The position numbers and the translations under genes were made by a program. Positions 9,037 through 17,139 of a stretch of 64,000 nt of DNA are shown piece after piece. This DNA is from Brachybacterium saurashtrense. Lineage in GTDB: Bacteria; Actinomycetota; Actinomycetes; Actinomycetales; Dermabacteraceae. Every line of letters begins with the position of its first letter. The first letter of the stretch is position 1. Location of the stretch: positions 620,001 to 684,000 of the forward strand of contig NZ_CP031356.1 of assembly GCF_003355475.1 (NCBI RefSeq), read 5' to 3'. The notes under the pieces were generated by a model. That model was not told the origin of the DNA, made no database searches, and saw only the letters and a program-made list of their open reading frames with translations.

Positions 9037-9059
9037 GCAGGCCGACGGATCCTGCGCCG

Positions 9060-9102
9060 CGGGCCCGCCGCCCGCCCCGCCACGGGGCGTGCGGCGGGCC
9101 CG
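9060..9102 (+). terminator. gltA terminator hairpin
   Basis: Arms 9060-9071 and 9091-9102 are a perfect 12-bp inverted repeat; the interior holds a second smaller GGGGC/GCCCC stem. It lies 24 bases past the gltA stop. Confidence 0.75.
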
Positions 9103-9243
9103 TCCGCGTCCCGGGGAGGAGCCCGTCACCGCAGGCCACGCAGGGACCGACGTCCCGGAGCGGGCCCCTCCACGGCGCCTAGCCTGAGGGCATCGCGGAG
9201 GGCGACGCCCCGGCCGTCCTCCCCGCCCCCGAGGAGGATCGCC

Positions 9244-11358
9244 ATGACGTCTGCCACCACCGACCGCGCCCGCACCGAGGCCGCCGGAGGTGATGCCTGG
9301 GCAGGGTTCGCCGCCGGCCCGTGGCAGGACGCGATCGACGTGCGCGACTTCCTCCTGCGCAACTACACCCCCTACGAGGGGGACGCCTCTTTCCTCGCCG
9401 GCCCCACCGAGAAGACCGTGCGCGTCTGGGACCACCTCGAGCGCACCTATCTCGCCGAGGAGCGGCGTCGGCGCGTGTACGACGTGGACACCACCACCCC
9501 CGCGGACATCGACGCCTTCGGCGCCGGGTACATCAGCGAGGACGACGACGTGATCGTGGGCCTGCAGACCGACGTCCCGCTGAAGCGGGCGATGATGCCC
9601 GCTGGCGGCTGGCGCATGGTCGAGACCGCCATCCGCGAGGCGGGCAAGGAGCCGGACGCGCGCATCCGGGAGATCTTCACGAAGCACCGCAAGACCCACA
9701 ACGACGGCGTCTTCGACATCTACACCCCGCGGATCCGCGCCGCCCGCTCCAGCCACATCATCACCGGACTGCCCGACGCCTACGGCCGCGGCCGCATCAT
9801 CGGCGACTACCGCCGCCTCGCCCTCTACGGCGCCGACGCGCTCCTCGCCGAGAAGGAGGCGGCGAAGGACGCCGTGGTGGACCAGGGCTTCAGCGAGCAC
9901 TGGGCCCGGTACCGCGAGGAGCACTCCGAGCAGATCAAGGCCCTGCGCAAGCTGGTGCGCCTGGGCGAGATCTACGGGCTGGACCTGCGCCGCCCCGCCG
10001 CCACCGCGCAGGAGGCCGTGCAGTGGACGTACATGGCCTACCTCGCCTCGGTGAAGAGCCAGGACGGCGCCGCGATGTCGATCGGCCGTCTCTCCGGCTT
10101 CCTCGACGTCTACCTAGAGCGGGATCTCGCCGCCGGAGTCCTCACCGAGTCCGCGGCCCAGGAGATCATCGATGCACTGGTGATCAAGCTGCGCATCGTG
10201 CGCTTCCTGCGCACCGTCGACTACGACCAGATCTTCTCCGGCGACCCGTACTGGGCCACCTGGTCCGATGCGGGCTTCGCCGAGGACGGCCGGCCGCTGG
10301 TCACGAAGACGTCCTTCCGCCTGCTGCAGACGCTGCGGAACCTGGGCCCCGCCCCGGAGCCGAACATCACCGTCTTCTGGGATCCGTCGCTGCCGAGCGG
10401 GTACAAGGAGTTCTGCTCCGCGATCTCCATCGAGACCTCCTCGATCCAGTACGAGTCCGACGCCCAGATCCGGGAGCGCTGGGGCGACGACGCCGCGATC
10501 GCGTGCTGCGTCTCCCCGATGCGGGTGGGCAAGCAGATGCAGTTCTTCGGTGCCCGCGTCAACGCCGGCAAGGCTCTCCTGTACGCCCTGAACGGCGGCC
10601 GCGACGAGGTGACGGGGAAGCAGGTCACCGAGCCGGGGCTGCACACCCCGATCACTGGCGAGGGCCCGCTGGACTTCGACGAGGTCTGGCAGCGCTACGA
10701 GGAGATGCTCGACTGGGTGGTGGGCACCTATGTGGAAGCGCTGAACATCATCCACTACAGCCACGACCGCTACGCCTACGAGGCGATCGAGATGGCGCTG
10801 CACGACAGCGAGATCGTGCGCACCATGGGCTGCGGCATCGCGGGCCTGTCGATCGTCGCGGACTCCCTCTCGGCGATCCGCTACGCGACAGTCACCCCGG
10901 TGCGGGACGAGACCGGGCTGATCGTCGACTACCTCACCGAGGGGGACTTCCCCCGCTACGGCAACGACGACGACCGCGCCGACGACATCGCCGCCACGAT
11001 CGTGCACACCGTGATGCAGAAGATCGCGCAGATCCCGATGTACCGCGACGCGATCCCCACCCAGTCGGTGCTCACGATCACCTCGAACGTCGTCTACGGC
11101 AAGGCGACCGGCTCGTTCCCCTCCGGGCACCGGGCCGGCACCCCGTTCTCCCCGGGCGCGAACCCGGCCAACGGCGCCGACACCCACGGCATGGTCGCCT
11201 CGATGCTCTCCGTCGGCAAGCTCGACTACCACGACGCTCTCGACGGGATCTCGCTGACCAACACCATCACCCCGCAGGGCCTGGGCCGCACCAAGGACGA
11301 GCAGGTGACGAACCTGGTCGGGATCCTCGACGCGGGCTTCCTGATCGACGACGAGTGA
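9244..11358 (+). CDS. pflB: Pyruvate formate-lyase catalytic body, lacking the glycyl-radical domain
   Basis: A 704-residue formate C-acetyltransferase body that would turn pyruvate and CoA into formate and acetyl-CoA. It is collinear with E. coli PflB from the N-terminus ([32 protein letters not shown]) through the catalytic pair Cys421-Cys422 ([20 protein letters not shown]) to [12 protein letters not shown], then stops at IDDE. That is exactly where the C-terminal domain with the RVSGYAV radical loop should begin. The missing domain is encoded by the next gene in a different frame after 110 bases, so this is a genuine split rather than a simple frameshift. GAGGAGG at 9231-9237 is a strong ribosome-binding site. 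TAGCCT at 9180-9185 is a possible -10. No focA-type formate channel is adjacent. Confidence 0.96.
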   Translation: MTSATTDRARTEAAGGDAWAGFAAGPWQDAIDVRDFLLRNYTPYEGDASFLAGPTEKTVRVWDHLERTYLAEERRRRVYDVDTTTPADIDAFGAGYISEDDDVIVGLQTDVPLKRAMMPAGGWRMVETAIREAGKEPDARIREIFTKHRKTHNDGVFDIYTPRIRAARSSHIITGLPDAYGRGRIIGDYRRLALYGADALLAEKEAAKDAVVDQGFSEHWARYREEHSEQIKALRKLVRLGEIYGLDLRRPAATAQEAVQWTYMAYLASVKSQDGAAMSIGRLSGFLDVYLERDLAAGVLTESAAQEIIDALVIKLRIVRFLRTVDYDQIFSGDPYWATWSDAGFAEDGRPLVTKTSFRLLQTLRNLGPAPEPNITVFWDPSLPSGYKEFCSAISIETSSIQYESDAQIRERWGDDAAIACCVSPMRVGKQMQFFGARVNAGKALLYALNGGRDEVTGKQVTEPGLHTPITGEGPLDFDEVWQRYEEMLDWVVGTYVEALNIIHYSHDRYAYEAIEMALHDSEIVRTMGCGIAGLSIVADSLSAIRYATVTPVRDETGLIVDYLTEGDFPRYGNDDDRADDIAATIVHTVMQKIAQIPMYRDAIPTQSVLTITSNVVYGKATGSFPSGHRAGTPFSPGANPANGADTHGMVASMLSVGKLDYHDALDGISLTNTITPQGLGRTKDEQVTNLVGILDAGFLIDDE

Positions 11359-11366
11359 CCGTCGCA

Positions 11367-11399
11367 CCGGCCGGCCGACGTGCACCGTCGGCCGGCCGG
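11367..11399 (+). terminator. Perfect 14-bp hairpin between pflB and the radical-domain gene
   Basis: Arms 11367-11380 and 11386-11399 pair without mismatch around the loop TGCAC, beginning 9 bases after the pflB stop. It could be a leaky terminator or an mRNA-stabilising element that makes the level of the downstream 83-aa protein differ from that of the catalytic body. Confidence 0.65.
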
Positions 11400-11468
11400 C
11401 ATCCGGCGGCCCCGCCGGACCAGCCCATCCACCCCCGCACCTGCACCGCTCATCTGGAGGAGACCCCC

Positions 11469-11720
11469 ATGACCACCCCCACCTTCGACCAGCGCCTCGC
11501 CTCCATGAGGGCGAGCCGCGCCGCGCACAACGCCGAGTCCGGCCTGTTCCACGCCAACATCAACGTGCTGAACAAGGACACGCTGGTCGACGCGATGGAG
11601 AACCCGGAGGAGTACCCGAATCTCACCGTGCGCGTCTCCGGCTACGCGGTGAACTTCGTGAAGCTCACCCGTGAGCAGCAGCTCGATGTGCTCGAGCGCA
11701 CCTTCCACCAGAGCGCCTGA
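11469..11720 (+). CDS. grcA: Stand-alone glycyl-radical domain (GrcA/YfiD-like) of pyruvate formate-lyase
   Basis: An 83-residue protein equal to the C-terminal domain missing from the upstream PflB. It carries [17 protein letters not shown] (E. coli: NVNVMNREMLLDAMENP), then RVSGYAV with the radical Gly58, then [14 protein letters not shown]. The first 25 residues are a non-homologous lead ([20 protein letters not shown]). A strong GGAGGAG at 11456-11462 with 6-base spacing supports ATG 11469. E. coli GrcA/YfiD (127 aa) is known to replace an oxygen-damaged PFL radical domain; here the catalytic chain has no domain of its own, so this protein is predicted to be an obligatory subunit. PflA, encoded next, would install the radical. 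Confidence 0.93.
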   Translation: MTTPTFDQRLASMRASRAAHNAESGLFHANINVLNKDTLVDAMENPEEYPNLTVRVSGYAVNFVKLTREQQLDVLERTFHQSA

Positions 11721-11744
11721 GCGCCGGAGGGCGTGAGGAAAGCG

Positions 11745-12596
11745 ATGACGCAGAGCACCGACCTGCTGGGTCGGCCCGCCCGGAACCGGCGGGCCGGCGC
11801 CGGCATCGAGGGCATGGCGGAGGCGGGACTGGCCCGGTCCGAGCGGCTCACGGCGCTGCGCGAGGGCCGGCTGGCCGTGATCCACTCCTGGGAGCTCGTG
11901 ACCGCCGTGGACGGCCCCGGCACGCGGCTGACGATCTTCTTCGCGGGATGCCCGCTGCGGTGCGTGTACTGCCACAACCCGGACACCATGGAGATGCGGC
12001 GCGGGCAGGACGTCGAGCTCGCGGAGCTGGAGCGGCTGTTGCGGCGCTACCGCCGGGTGTTCGCCGTGACCGGCGGCGGGATCACGCTCTCCGGTGGGGA
12101 GGTGCTCATGCAGCCCGCCGTCGCGCGCGCCGTGCTGCGCACCGCGAAGGAGCTCGGGATCCACACCGCGATCGACACCTCCGGGTATCTCGGCGCGGTC
12201 GCGAAGGACGAGTTCCTCGCTGACGTCGACCTCGTGCTCCTGGACGTCAAGAGCGGCGACGAGGCGACCTACCGGGCTCTCACCGGCCGCGCCCTGCAGC
12301 CCACCGTGGACTTCGGCGACCGCCTCGCGCGCGCAGGGATCGCGACCTGGGTGCGCTTCGTGGTGGTGCCGGGCTGGACCGACGCGGTCGAGAACGTGGA
12401 GCGCGTGGCGGACATCGTGGAGCGCTGGCGGGACGTGGTCGAGCGGGTGGAGGTGCTGCCCTTCCACACCATGGGCCAGGACAAGTGGGATGCGCTGGGG
12501 ATGCAGTACCGGCTGCGGGACGTGCAGCCGCCCTCGGCGGAGGTGGTCGAGCGGGTGCGGGAGCAGTTCCGCGCTCGCGGTCTCACCGTTCGCTGA
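11745..12596 (+). CDS. pflA: Pyruvate formate-lyase-activating enzyme (radical SAM)
   Basis: A 283-residue radical SAM enzyme that abstracts hydrogen from the PFL glycine. The cluster motif C69-x3-C73-x2-C76 (GCPLRCVYCHNPDT) and GGGITLSGGEVLMQP follow the PflA family. The N-terminus carries an extra 40-45 residues (Arg/Ala-rich) compared with E. coli PflA (246 aa). ATG 11745 is preferred: GAGGA at 11735 has good spacing, whereas an in-frame GTG at 11733 is only 2 bases from GGAGG. It lies 24 bases after the radical-domain gene, so pflB, the radical domain and pflA form one functional set. The 3' end overlaps the convergent gene by 14 bases. Confidence 0.96.
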   Translation: MTQSTDLLGRPARNRRAGAGIEGMAEAGLARSERLTALREGRLAVIHSWELVTAVDGPGTRLTIFFAGCPLRCVYCHNPDTMEMRRGQDVELAELERLLRRYRRVFAVTGGGITLSGGEVLMQPAVARAVLRTAKELGIHTAIDTSGYLGAVAKDEFLADVDLVLLDVKSGDEATYRALTGRALQPTVDFGDRLARAGIATWVRFVVVPGWTDAVENVERVADIVERWRDVVERVEVLPFHTMGQDKWDALGMQYRLRDVQPPSAEVVERVREQFRARGLTVR

Positions 12597-13530
12597 CCAG
12601 CACCACCACGCGTTCGGCGTCCCCGCCCTCGGCCTCGCCCCAGCCGTCGGCGCTCTCGCCGTGCTCGGTGCGGTCCCAGACCCGGCCGCGGTGGCTGACC
12701 TGCACCACGCCGTCCTCGGCGGCGCGGGCCACCGCCCAGTTCGCGACGGCCCACCCCAGCGCCTCGTCCCCGCCGGTGTCGATCACCAGCGCGGTCGCGC
12801 CCGCACCGGCCGGCAGCAGCGGCGCCGCGGAGGTCGCCGAGTCCAGGGTGGAGGAGAGCCGCCCGGACTCCACCGCCCGCGGGAACTGCCGGGCGAGCTC
12901 GCCGCGCACCTGCTCGGGGGAGGCGGTGGCGCCCACCGGCCGCAGGGTGCAGCGCAGGTTGGGGCCGGACTGCCCGGTGAGCGCGGAGGCGTACAGCCGC
13001 CCCTCGGTCTCGTGATCGCGGTACGCCTCCGGATGCCCGGAGCGCTGCACCTGCTGGGCGATGTCGTTGATGTCCGCGCTCTGATAGCCGGGCAGCGTCT
13101 CGAGCACGTCGTAGAAGGCGTTGGAGGAGTACACCGGATCCATGATCTGCTCCTCGGTGCCCCAGCCCTGGGAGGGCCGCTGCTGGAACAGCCCCAGCGA
13201 GTCGCGGTCGCCGTAGTCGATGTTGCGCAGCTGCGACTCCTGGTACGCGGTGGCCAGCGCGATCGAGGCCGCTCGTGGCGGCAGCTCCCGGTCCACCGCG
13301 ACGGCGCTGATCAGCGCCGCGTTCGCCACCCTGTCCGTGGTGTAGCGGTGGCTGGTGCCGAGGCCCGAGGCGACGCAGGTGCCCTCGTGGGCGGGGGAGC
13401 CGTAGCGCTCCAGCGCCACGTAGCTGCCGCCCGCGATGCCCGCGAACAGCAGCACCATCACGAGCGGGACGGCGAGGTGGCGCGCCGCGGAGCGGGTCCC
13501 GCGTCGGCGCCGAGCGGCGTGTGCGCCCAC
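12583..13530 (-). CDS. Membrane-anchored lysozyme/transglycosylase-like protein of unknown role
   Basis: A 315-residue protein with a basic N-terminus (ARRRRGTRS) followed by one membrane span (residues 20-42), so the bulk is extracytoplasmic. The segment ALATAYQESQLRNIDYGDRD then SLGLFQQRPSQGWGT resembles the actinobacterial lysozyme-like fold, with the Glu of YQESQ in the catalytic position; DPVYSSNAFYDVL and DINDIAQQVQRSGHP follow as in that group. The C-terminal 150 residues are not recognised. The GTG start lies 21 bases after the dapD stop, so it is probably cotranscribed with dapD. Cleavage of peptidoglycan is inferred from the fold-like motif only. Its 3' end overlaps pflA. Confidence 0.8.
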   Translation of the reverse strand: MGAHAARRRRGTRSAARHLAVPLVMVLLFAGIAGGSYVALERYGSPAHEGTCVASGLGTSHRYTTDRVANAALISAVAVDRELPPRAASIALATAYQESQLRNIDYGDRDSLGLFQQRPSQGWGTEEQIMDPVYSSNAFYDVLETLPGYQSADINDIAQQVQRSGHPEAYRDHETEGRLYASALTGQSGPNLRCTLRPVGATASPEQVRGELARQFPRAVESGRLSSTLDSATSAAPLLPAGAGATALVIDTGGDEALGWAVANWAVARAAEDGVVQVSHRGRVWDRTEHGESADGWGEAEGGDAERVVVLVSER

Positions 13531-13551
13531 CTCGCCCGTCCCGTCCGCCGG

Positions 13552-14523
13552 TCAGTTCGCGTGCAGGGCGGCGTTGAGCTCGACGGTCTGGCCCTCGCGG
13601 GCCACCGCCTGCACCGCGCCGGTGAGCGAGTTGCGGCGGAACAGCAGGTTCGGCGCCCCGGAGAGCTCGCGCGCCTTGACCACGTGGGGCTCCGTGCCGG
13701 CCTCGCCGATCAGCTCCACCTTGGTGCCCGCCGTGACGTACAGTCCCGCCTCGACCACGCAGTCGTCGCCGAGGGCGATGCCCACGCCGGCCTCGGCGCC
13801 CACCAGGGAGCGGCGGCCGATGTTCACGCGCTCGGTGCCGCCGCCGGAGAGGGTGCCCATGGTGGAGGCGCCGCCGCCCACGTCGGAGCCGTCGCCCACC
13901 ACGACGCCCTGGGAGATGCGGCCCTCGATCATCGAGGTGCCCAGGGTGCCGGCGTTGAAGTTCACGAAGCCCTCGTGCATGACGGTGGTGCCCTCGGCGA
14001 GGTGGGCGCCGAGGCGCACCCGGTCCGCGTCGCCGATCCGCACGCCGGCCGGCAGCACGTAGTCGACCATGCGCGGGAACTTGTCCAGCGAGAGCACCGT
14101 CGGGGTGCGGCCCGCGGCGATCAGGCGCAGACGGGTCTCCTCGAAGCCGGCCACCGCGCAGGGCCCCTCGGAGGTCCACACCACGTTCGTCAGCCGGCCG
14201 AACAGCCCCTCGAGGTTCTGCGCGTTGGGTCGCACCAGGCGGTGGGAGAGCAGGTGCAGGCGCAGGTAGGCGTCGACGGCGTCGGCCGGCGGCTCCGCCA
14301 GGTCGACCGCGCGCACCGCGACCTCCTGGGTGGTGCCGCGCACCTCGTCGGCCCGGGCGGCGGCGCTCAGCTGGGCGTGCAGCGGGTGCTGGTAGAGGTC
14401 GGAAGGCGCCTCGCCGAGCTGGGGCGAGGGATACCATGCGTCGAGGACGGAGCCGTCGGCGGCGAGAGTGGTGAGTGCGATGCCCCAGGCCTTCGTGGCG
14501 GGGGAGTCCGTGGTCTTGCTCAT
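13552..14523 (-). CDS. dapD: Tetrahydrodipicolinate N-succinyltransferase DapD (actinobacterial type)
   Basis: A 323-residue acyltransferase that succinylates tetrahydrodipicolinate with succinyl-CoA, the first step of the succinylase branch to meso-DAP and lysine. The middle third is a left-handed beta helix of hexapeptide repeats ([20 protein letters not shown], then [20 protein letters not shown]). The glycine-rich [16 protein letters not shown] loop and the catalytic-region glutamate ([12 protein letters not shown]) match the Mtb DapD class. The N-terminal globular domain is about 110 residues. The start is fixed by TAGACT at 14530-14535, 6 bases ahead of the ATG (leaderless). It is divergent from the MFS gene and followed by the lysozyme-like gene. 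Confidence 0.96.
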   Translation of the reverse strand: MSKTTDSPATKAWGIALTTLAADGSVLDAWYPSPQLGEAPSDLYQHPLHAQLSAAARADEVRGTTQEVAVRAVDLAEPPADAVDAYLRLHLLSHRLVRPNAQNLEGLFGRLTNVVWTSEGPCAVAGFEETRLRLIAAGRTPTVLSLDKFPRMVDYVLPAGVRIGDADRVRLGAHLAEGTTVMHEGFVNFNAGTLGTSMIEGRISQGVVVGDGSDVGGGASTMGTLSGGGTERVNIGRRSLVGAEAGVGIALGDDCVVEAGLYVTAGTKVELIGEAGTEPHVVKARELSGAPNLLFRRNSLTGAVQAVAREGQTVELNAALHAN

Positions 14524-14529
14524 GGGGGA

Positions 14530-14535
14530 AGTCTA
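14530..14535 (-). promoter_or_regulatory. Leaderless -10 element (TAGACT) for dapD
   Basis: On the minus strand TAGACT is separated from the dapD ATG by exactly TCCCCC. Confidence 0.6.
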
Positions 14536-14613
14536 CGAACCCCGCGGGCCCGGCGGCGGGCCCGTCCGGCCTGTCGCGGGGAAGGCCACATCGCCCGACG
14601 GGCCGGAGGCGCC

Positions 14614-15909
14614 ATGAGCGGCGCTCGCGGGCCGGACGAGGCGCCGGAGGCGGCGGCCCCGCCGCTGCGCCGCAACCTCGAATACCTGAAGTGGCTGCTG
14701 GGCGATCTGCTGGCGGACATGGGCACGGGGATCGGCACCTTCGCCTTTCCGCTGGTGACCTTCATGGTCACCGACTCCCTCGGCGTCACCGGGATGGTGG
14801 CGCTGGTCCAGGGCGTCGGCGCGCTGGTGGGGCTGGTGCCCGGGGGCCTGCTCGCCGATCGACACGAGCGGCGGCGGCTGCGCCTGCTCGCCGGGCTCAC
14901 CGGGGCGGCGGTCCAGGCGGTGCTGGTGGCGGTGCTGCTCACCGGAACGGCCGGTGCCGTGGTGCTGGCCCTGCTGGCCTTCGCCGACCGCCTGCGGCAC
15001 ACCCTCCTGGGCGGTGCCTCGAACGCGATGCTCAAGCAGCTGGTGCCCCCCGCGCAGCTGCCCCGCGCGGTCGCGGTGAACCAGGGGCGCGAGGCCGCGG
15101 TGGAGATGGGCTCCGGACCGGCTGGCGGGGCGCTGCTGGGACTGTCGATCGCCTTCCCGCCCCTCGCCCAGCTGCTGGGGAACCTGGGCACGGTGGCGGC
15201 GACCCTCGCCATGCGCGGGCGGTACCTGCCGCGCGCCGAGGGCGCCGCCCGCACCCGGGTGCGGGACGACCTGCGCGAGGCGCTGCGCTGGTGCGTCTCC
15301 CAGCCGATCCGGCTGCAGATGCTCGCGATCTCCTGCGCGGTGAACCTGGGGGCGAACGGCCTGCTGTTCACCGTGCTGCTGGACCTCGCCGACGCGGGCG
15401 TGCCCGCCACCCGGATCGGGCTGCTGAACACCGTGCTGGCCGCGGCGATCCTGCTGGGCGCCGTGCTGGCGCCTCGCCTGGTGGACACGGTGCCCACGGG
15501 GGCGCTCGCCATCGCTCCGGTGCTGCTCATGGCCGCAGTGGGGGTGTTCCTCCCGTTCGCGCCGGGCCTGGTGTGGATCGGGGCGGCCTATGCGGTGCTC
15601 GGCATCGGGTTGCCGGCGATCAACGCCGCGAGCCAGGGCTTCTTCACCCACATCACGCCGGTGCCGATGCAGGGGAGGGTGAGCTCCCTGATGCGGCTGG
15701 TCTCCTCGGCGCTGATGCCGCTGGCCCCGGCCGCCGCCGGGTGGGGGCTGCAGCTGGTCGGCGCGCTGGCGACGCTGCTCGGCTTCACGGCGGTGCTGAT
15801 CGCGGGCGCGGCGGTGGGGCTGCTCGGCCCGGACCTGCGCCGGGTGCCCACGGCCCCGCAGTGGGAGCGCTACGCCCGCGAGGAGGGGCTCGCCGCCGAG
15901 GAGGAGTGA
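14614..15909 (+). CDS. Major facilitator superfamily exporter, MFS_3/enterobactin-exporter-like
   Basis: A 431-residue membrane transporter with about 11-12 hydrophobic spans. The MFS motif A loop between helices 2 and 3 is recognisable as GGLLADRHERRRL. The motif GLLNTVLAAAILLGAVLAPRL begins the second half, and the later part (VPMQGRVSSLMRLVSS) resembles the MFS_3 group of drug and siderophore exporters. GGAGG at 14605-14609 supports ATG 14614. The gene converges with an ArsR-type regulator with a 40-base overlap of the two 3' ends; such regulators often control neighbouring MFS genes, but the operator seen here is at the far side of the regulator. Substrate unknown. Confidence 0.88.
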   Translation: MSGARGPDEAPEAAAPPLRRNLEYLKWLLGDLLADMGTGIGTFAFPLVTFMVTDSLGVTGMVALVQGVGALVGLVPGGLLADRHERRRLRLLAGLTGAAVQAVLVAVLLTGTAGAVVLALLAFADRLRHTLLGGASNAMLKQLVPPAQLPRAVAVNQGREAAVEMGSGPAGGALLGLSIAFPPLAQLLGNLGTVAATLAMRGRYLPRAEGAARTRVRDDLREALRWCVSQPIRLQMLAISCAVNLGANGLLFTVLLDLADAGVPATRIGLLNTVLAAAILLGAVLAPRLVDTVPTGALAIAPVLLMAAVGVFLPFAPGLVWIGAAYAVLGIGLPAINAASQGFFTHITPVPMQGRVSSLMRLVSSALMPLAPAAAGWGLQLVGALATLLGFTAVLIAGAAVGLLGPDLRRVPTAPQWERYAREEGLAAEEE

Positions 15910-16610
15910 GGGCTGGCGGCCTGCGCCCCCTCCGGGCCGGCGCGGTGCGGGCGCCCGCCGACAACGGTGAACAGCATCTGGAGATCCTGGGCGTCCCCCT
16001 CCGAATCGGGATCTCCGGGCAGGTCCGCACCGCTCTCGTCGCGGTTCAGGGAGACGAATTCGTCGATCTTCGCGGCGACGGTCTCGAAGAGCTCGCGCGC
16101 CTGGCCGGGCGAGAGCCGCAGCGGGGCCGAGATCAGCCGGGCGAATGCCTGCCGCTCCTCCGTCTCGGGGAAGTGTGCGGTGCGCTGGGCGATCTCGGCT
16201 GCCCAGGCGGAGCGGATCCACTCGATGGCGGACAGGGTGGTCGCCCCCGACGCTTCGAGGTACTCGTGGTCCACGCCGACCGCCTGCCCCGTCGGCGTCG
16301 CCGCCGGCGCGTGCTGGAAGTTGCTCTGGGCGAGCTTCCAGACGCGGTCCCGCTTGTCTCGAGCGGCCTCCGGGGCTTCCGTGATCACGCCCCCACGGGC
16401 GAGGGTCCGCAGGTGGTAGCTCACCGAGTTCGCGGGCATGTCGAGATCGGCCGCGAGATCCGCGGCCCGCGCGGTGCCGCGCCGGCCGACCCGCTCGATG
16501 ATGCGCATCCGCACGGGATGGGCCATCGCCCTGAGCTGGTCACGGGTCGCGTAGCGAGGTTCCCCCTCGCTGTGAGCGGCACTGGTCGGACTGTCGGCGG
16601 CAGAGCTCAT
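15870..16610 (-). CDS. ArsR-like winged-helix transcriptional regulator
   Basis: A 246-residue DNA-binding protein. The winged helix occupies residues 20-95: LRAMAHPVRMRIIERVGRRG, helix-turn-helix AADLAADLDMPANSVSYHL, then RTLARGGVITEAPEAARDKR as the wing. The remaining 150 residues, mostly helical, resemble the ligand/dimer part of ArsR-type proteins annotated as helix-turn-helix domain proteins; no metal-binding cysteine box is present. The C-terminal 30 residues are Ser/Ala-rich and low complexity. ATG 16610 is backed by TAGACT at 16617-16622, 6 bases upstream (leaderless). A perfect palindrome at 16647-16670 lies just upstream and probably mediates autoregulation. Confidence 0.88.
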   Translation of the reverse strand: MSSAADSPTSAAHSEGEPRYATRDQLRAMAHPVRMRIIERVGRRGTARAADLAADLDMPANSVSYHLRTLARGGVITEAPEAARDKRDRVWKLAQSNFQHAPAATPTGQAVGVDHEYLEASGATTLSAIEWIRSAWAAEIAQRTAHFPETEERQAFARLISAPLRLSPGQARELFETVAAKIDEFVSLNRDESGADLPGDPDSEGDAQDLQMLFTVVGGRPHRAGPEGAQAASPHSSSAASPSSRA

Positions 16611-16646
16611 GCGGCGAGTCTACGGCGAGGGATACGACCAACGAAC

Positions 16647-16670
16647 AGTGCGCAATAAGTCTTGCGCACT
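16647..16670. promoter_or_regulatory. Palindromic operator of the ArsR-like regulator with divergent promoter
   Basis: AGTGCGCAA (16647-16655) and TTGCGCACT (16662-16670) are a perfect 9-bp inverted repeat with spacer TAAGTC. On the plus strand TTGCGC (16662-16667) is spaced 17 bases from TAGTCT (16685-16690), a plausible -35/-10 pair for the small gene at 16740. The operator would cover that -35 and lie upstream of the regulator's own -10 at 16617-16622. Confidence 0.7.
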
Positions 16671-16739
16671 ATGTGTGGCGGAATTAGTCTGGAGGCACAG
16701 CACGCTGTCCGCCAGCTGCCACCGATGAGGAGAACCGTG

Positions 16740-16994
16740 ATGACCGCCGCACTCGTGTCCGCTCGCGCCGCTCGCCCTGCGGCGCACTCCGTCACGCCGA
16801 CGACAGTCGACGGCCCTGCGCCCCGTGCAGGCCTCCGCCTGCTGGCATGGATCGGTCGGCGACGGTCCGCGCTGCGCCGTCCCCATTCGCCGCACAGTCC
16901 CCGTGTCCGGGTCGACAGGGACGCAGAGGGCGAGGCGCGCCGTGCAGAGCACCGCAGTCGGCTCCTGCGTACCGGAATGCACCGCCTGTGGTGA
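16740..16994 (+). CDS. Small arginine-rich protein, unknown function
   Basis: An 84-residue basic protein (many Arg and His, low in acidic residues until DRDAEGEARRAEHRS) with an amphipathic stretch GLRLLAWIGRRRSAL. GAGGAG at 16727-16732 is 7 bases from ATG 16740, and a promoter (TTGCGC, 17 bases, TAGTCT) lies upstream under the ArsR-type palindrome. That regulatory setting is the main reason to believe it is expressed. I recognise no family. It is transcribed divergently from the regulator. The gap 16995-17139 after it holds no other supportable feature. Confidence 0.55.
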   Translation: MTAALVSARAARPAAHSVTPTTVDGPAPRAGLRLLAWIGRRRSALRRPHSPHSPRVRVDRDAEGEARRAEHRSRLLRTGMHRLW

Positions 16995-17139
16995 GGGACC
17001 TCGTCCCGCGCGCTCTGAGGCGGCCGTCTCCTCGGGCGCCTCGCCACCCTGCACGCGTGCCGTGCAGAGCTCGGCAAGGATCTCCTGCCGTCCCGCCTCG
17101 GGCGGTGGAGCGGGCCGGGGCCCGCAGCGGCCGGCGCGC

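Noticed and set aside
11341-11470. Programmed frameshift or sequencing error joining pflB to the radical domain
   Set aside because: 110 bases, a stop codon, a perfect hairpin, a non-homologous lead and a strong new ribosome-binding site separate the two; a single indel would not restore a normal junction.
16941-17070. CGTGCAGAGC occurring twice 120 bases apart
   Set aside because: The similarity does not extend clearly beyond 10-14 bases; likely chance or an old slip with no visible function.
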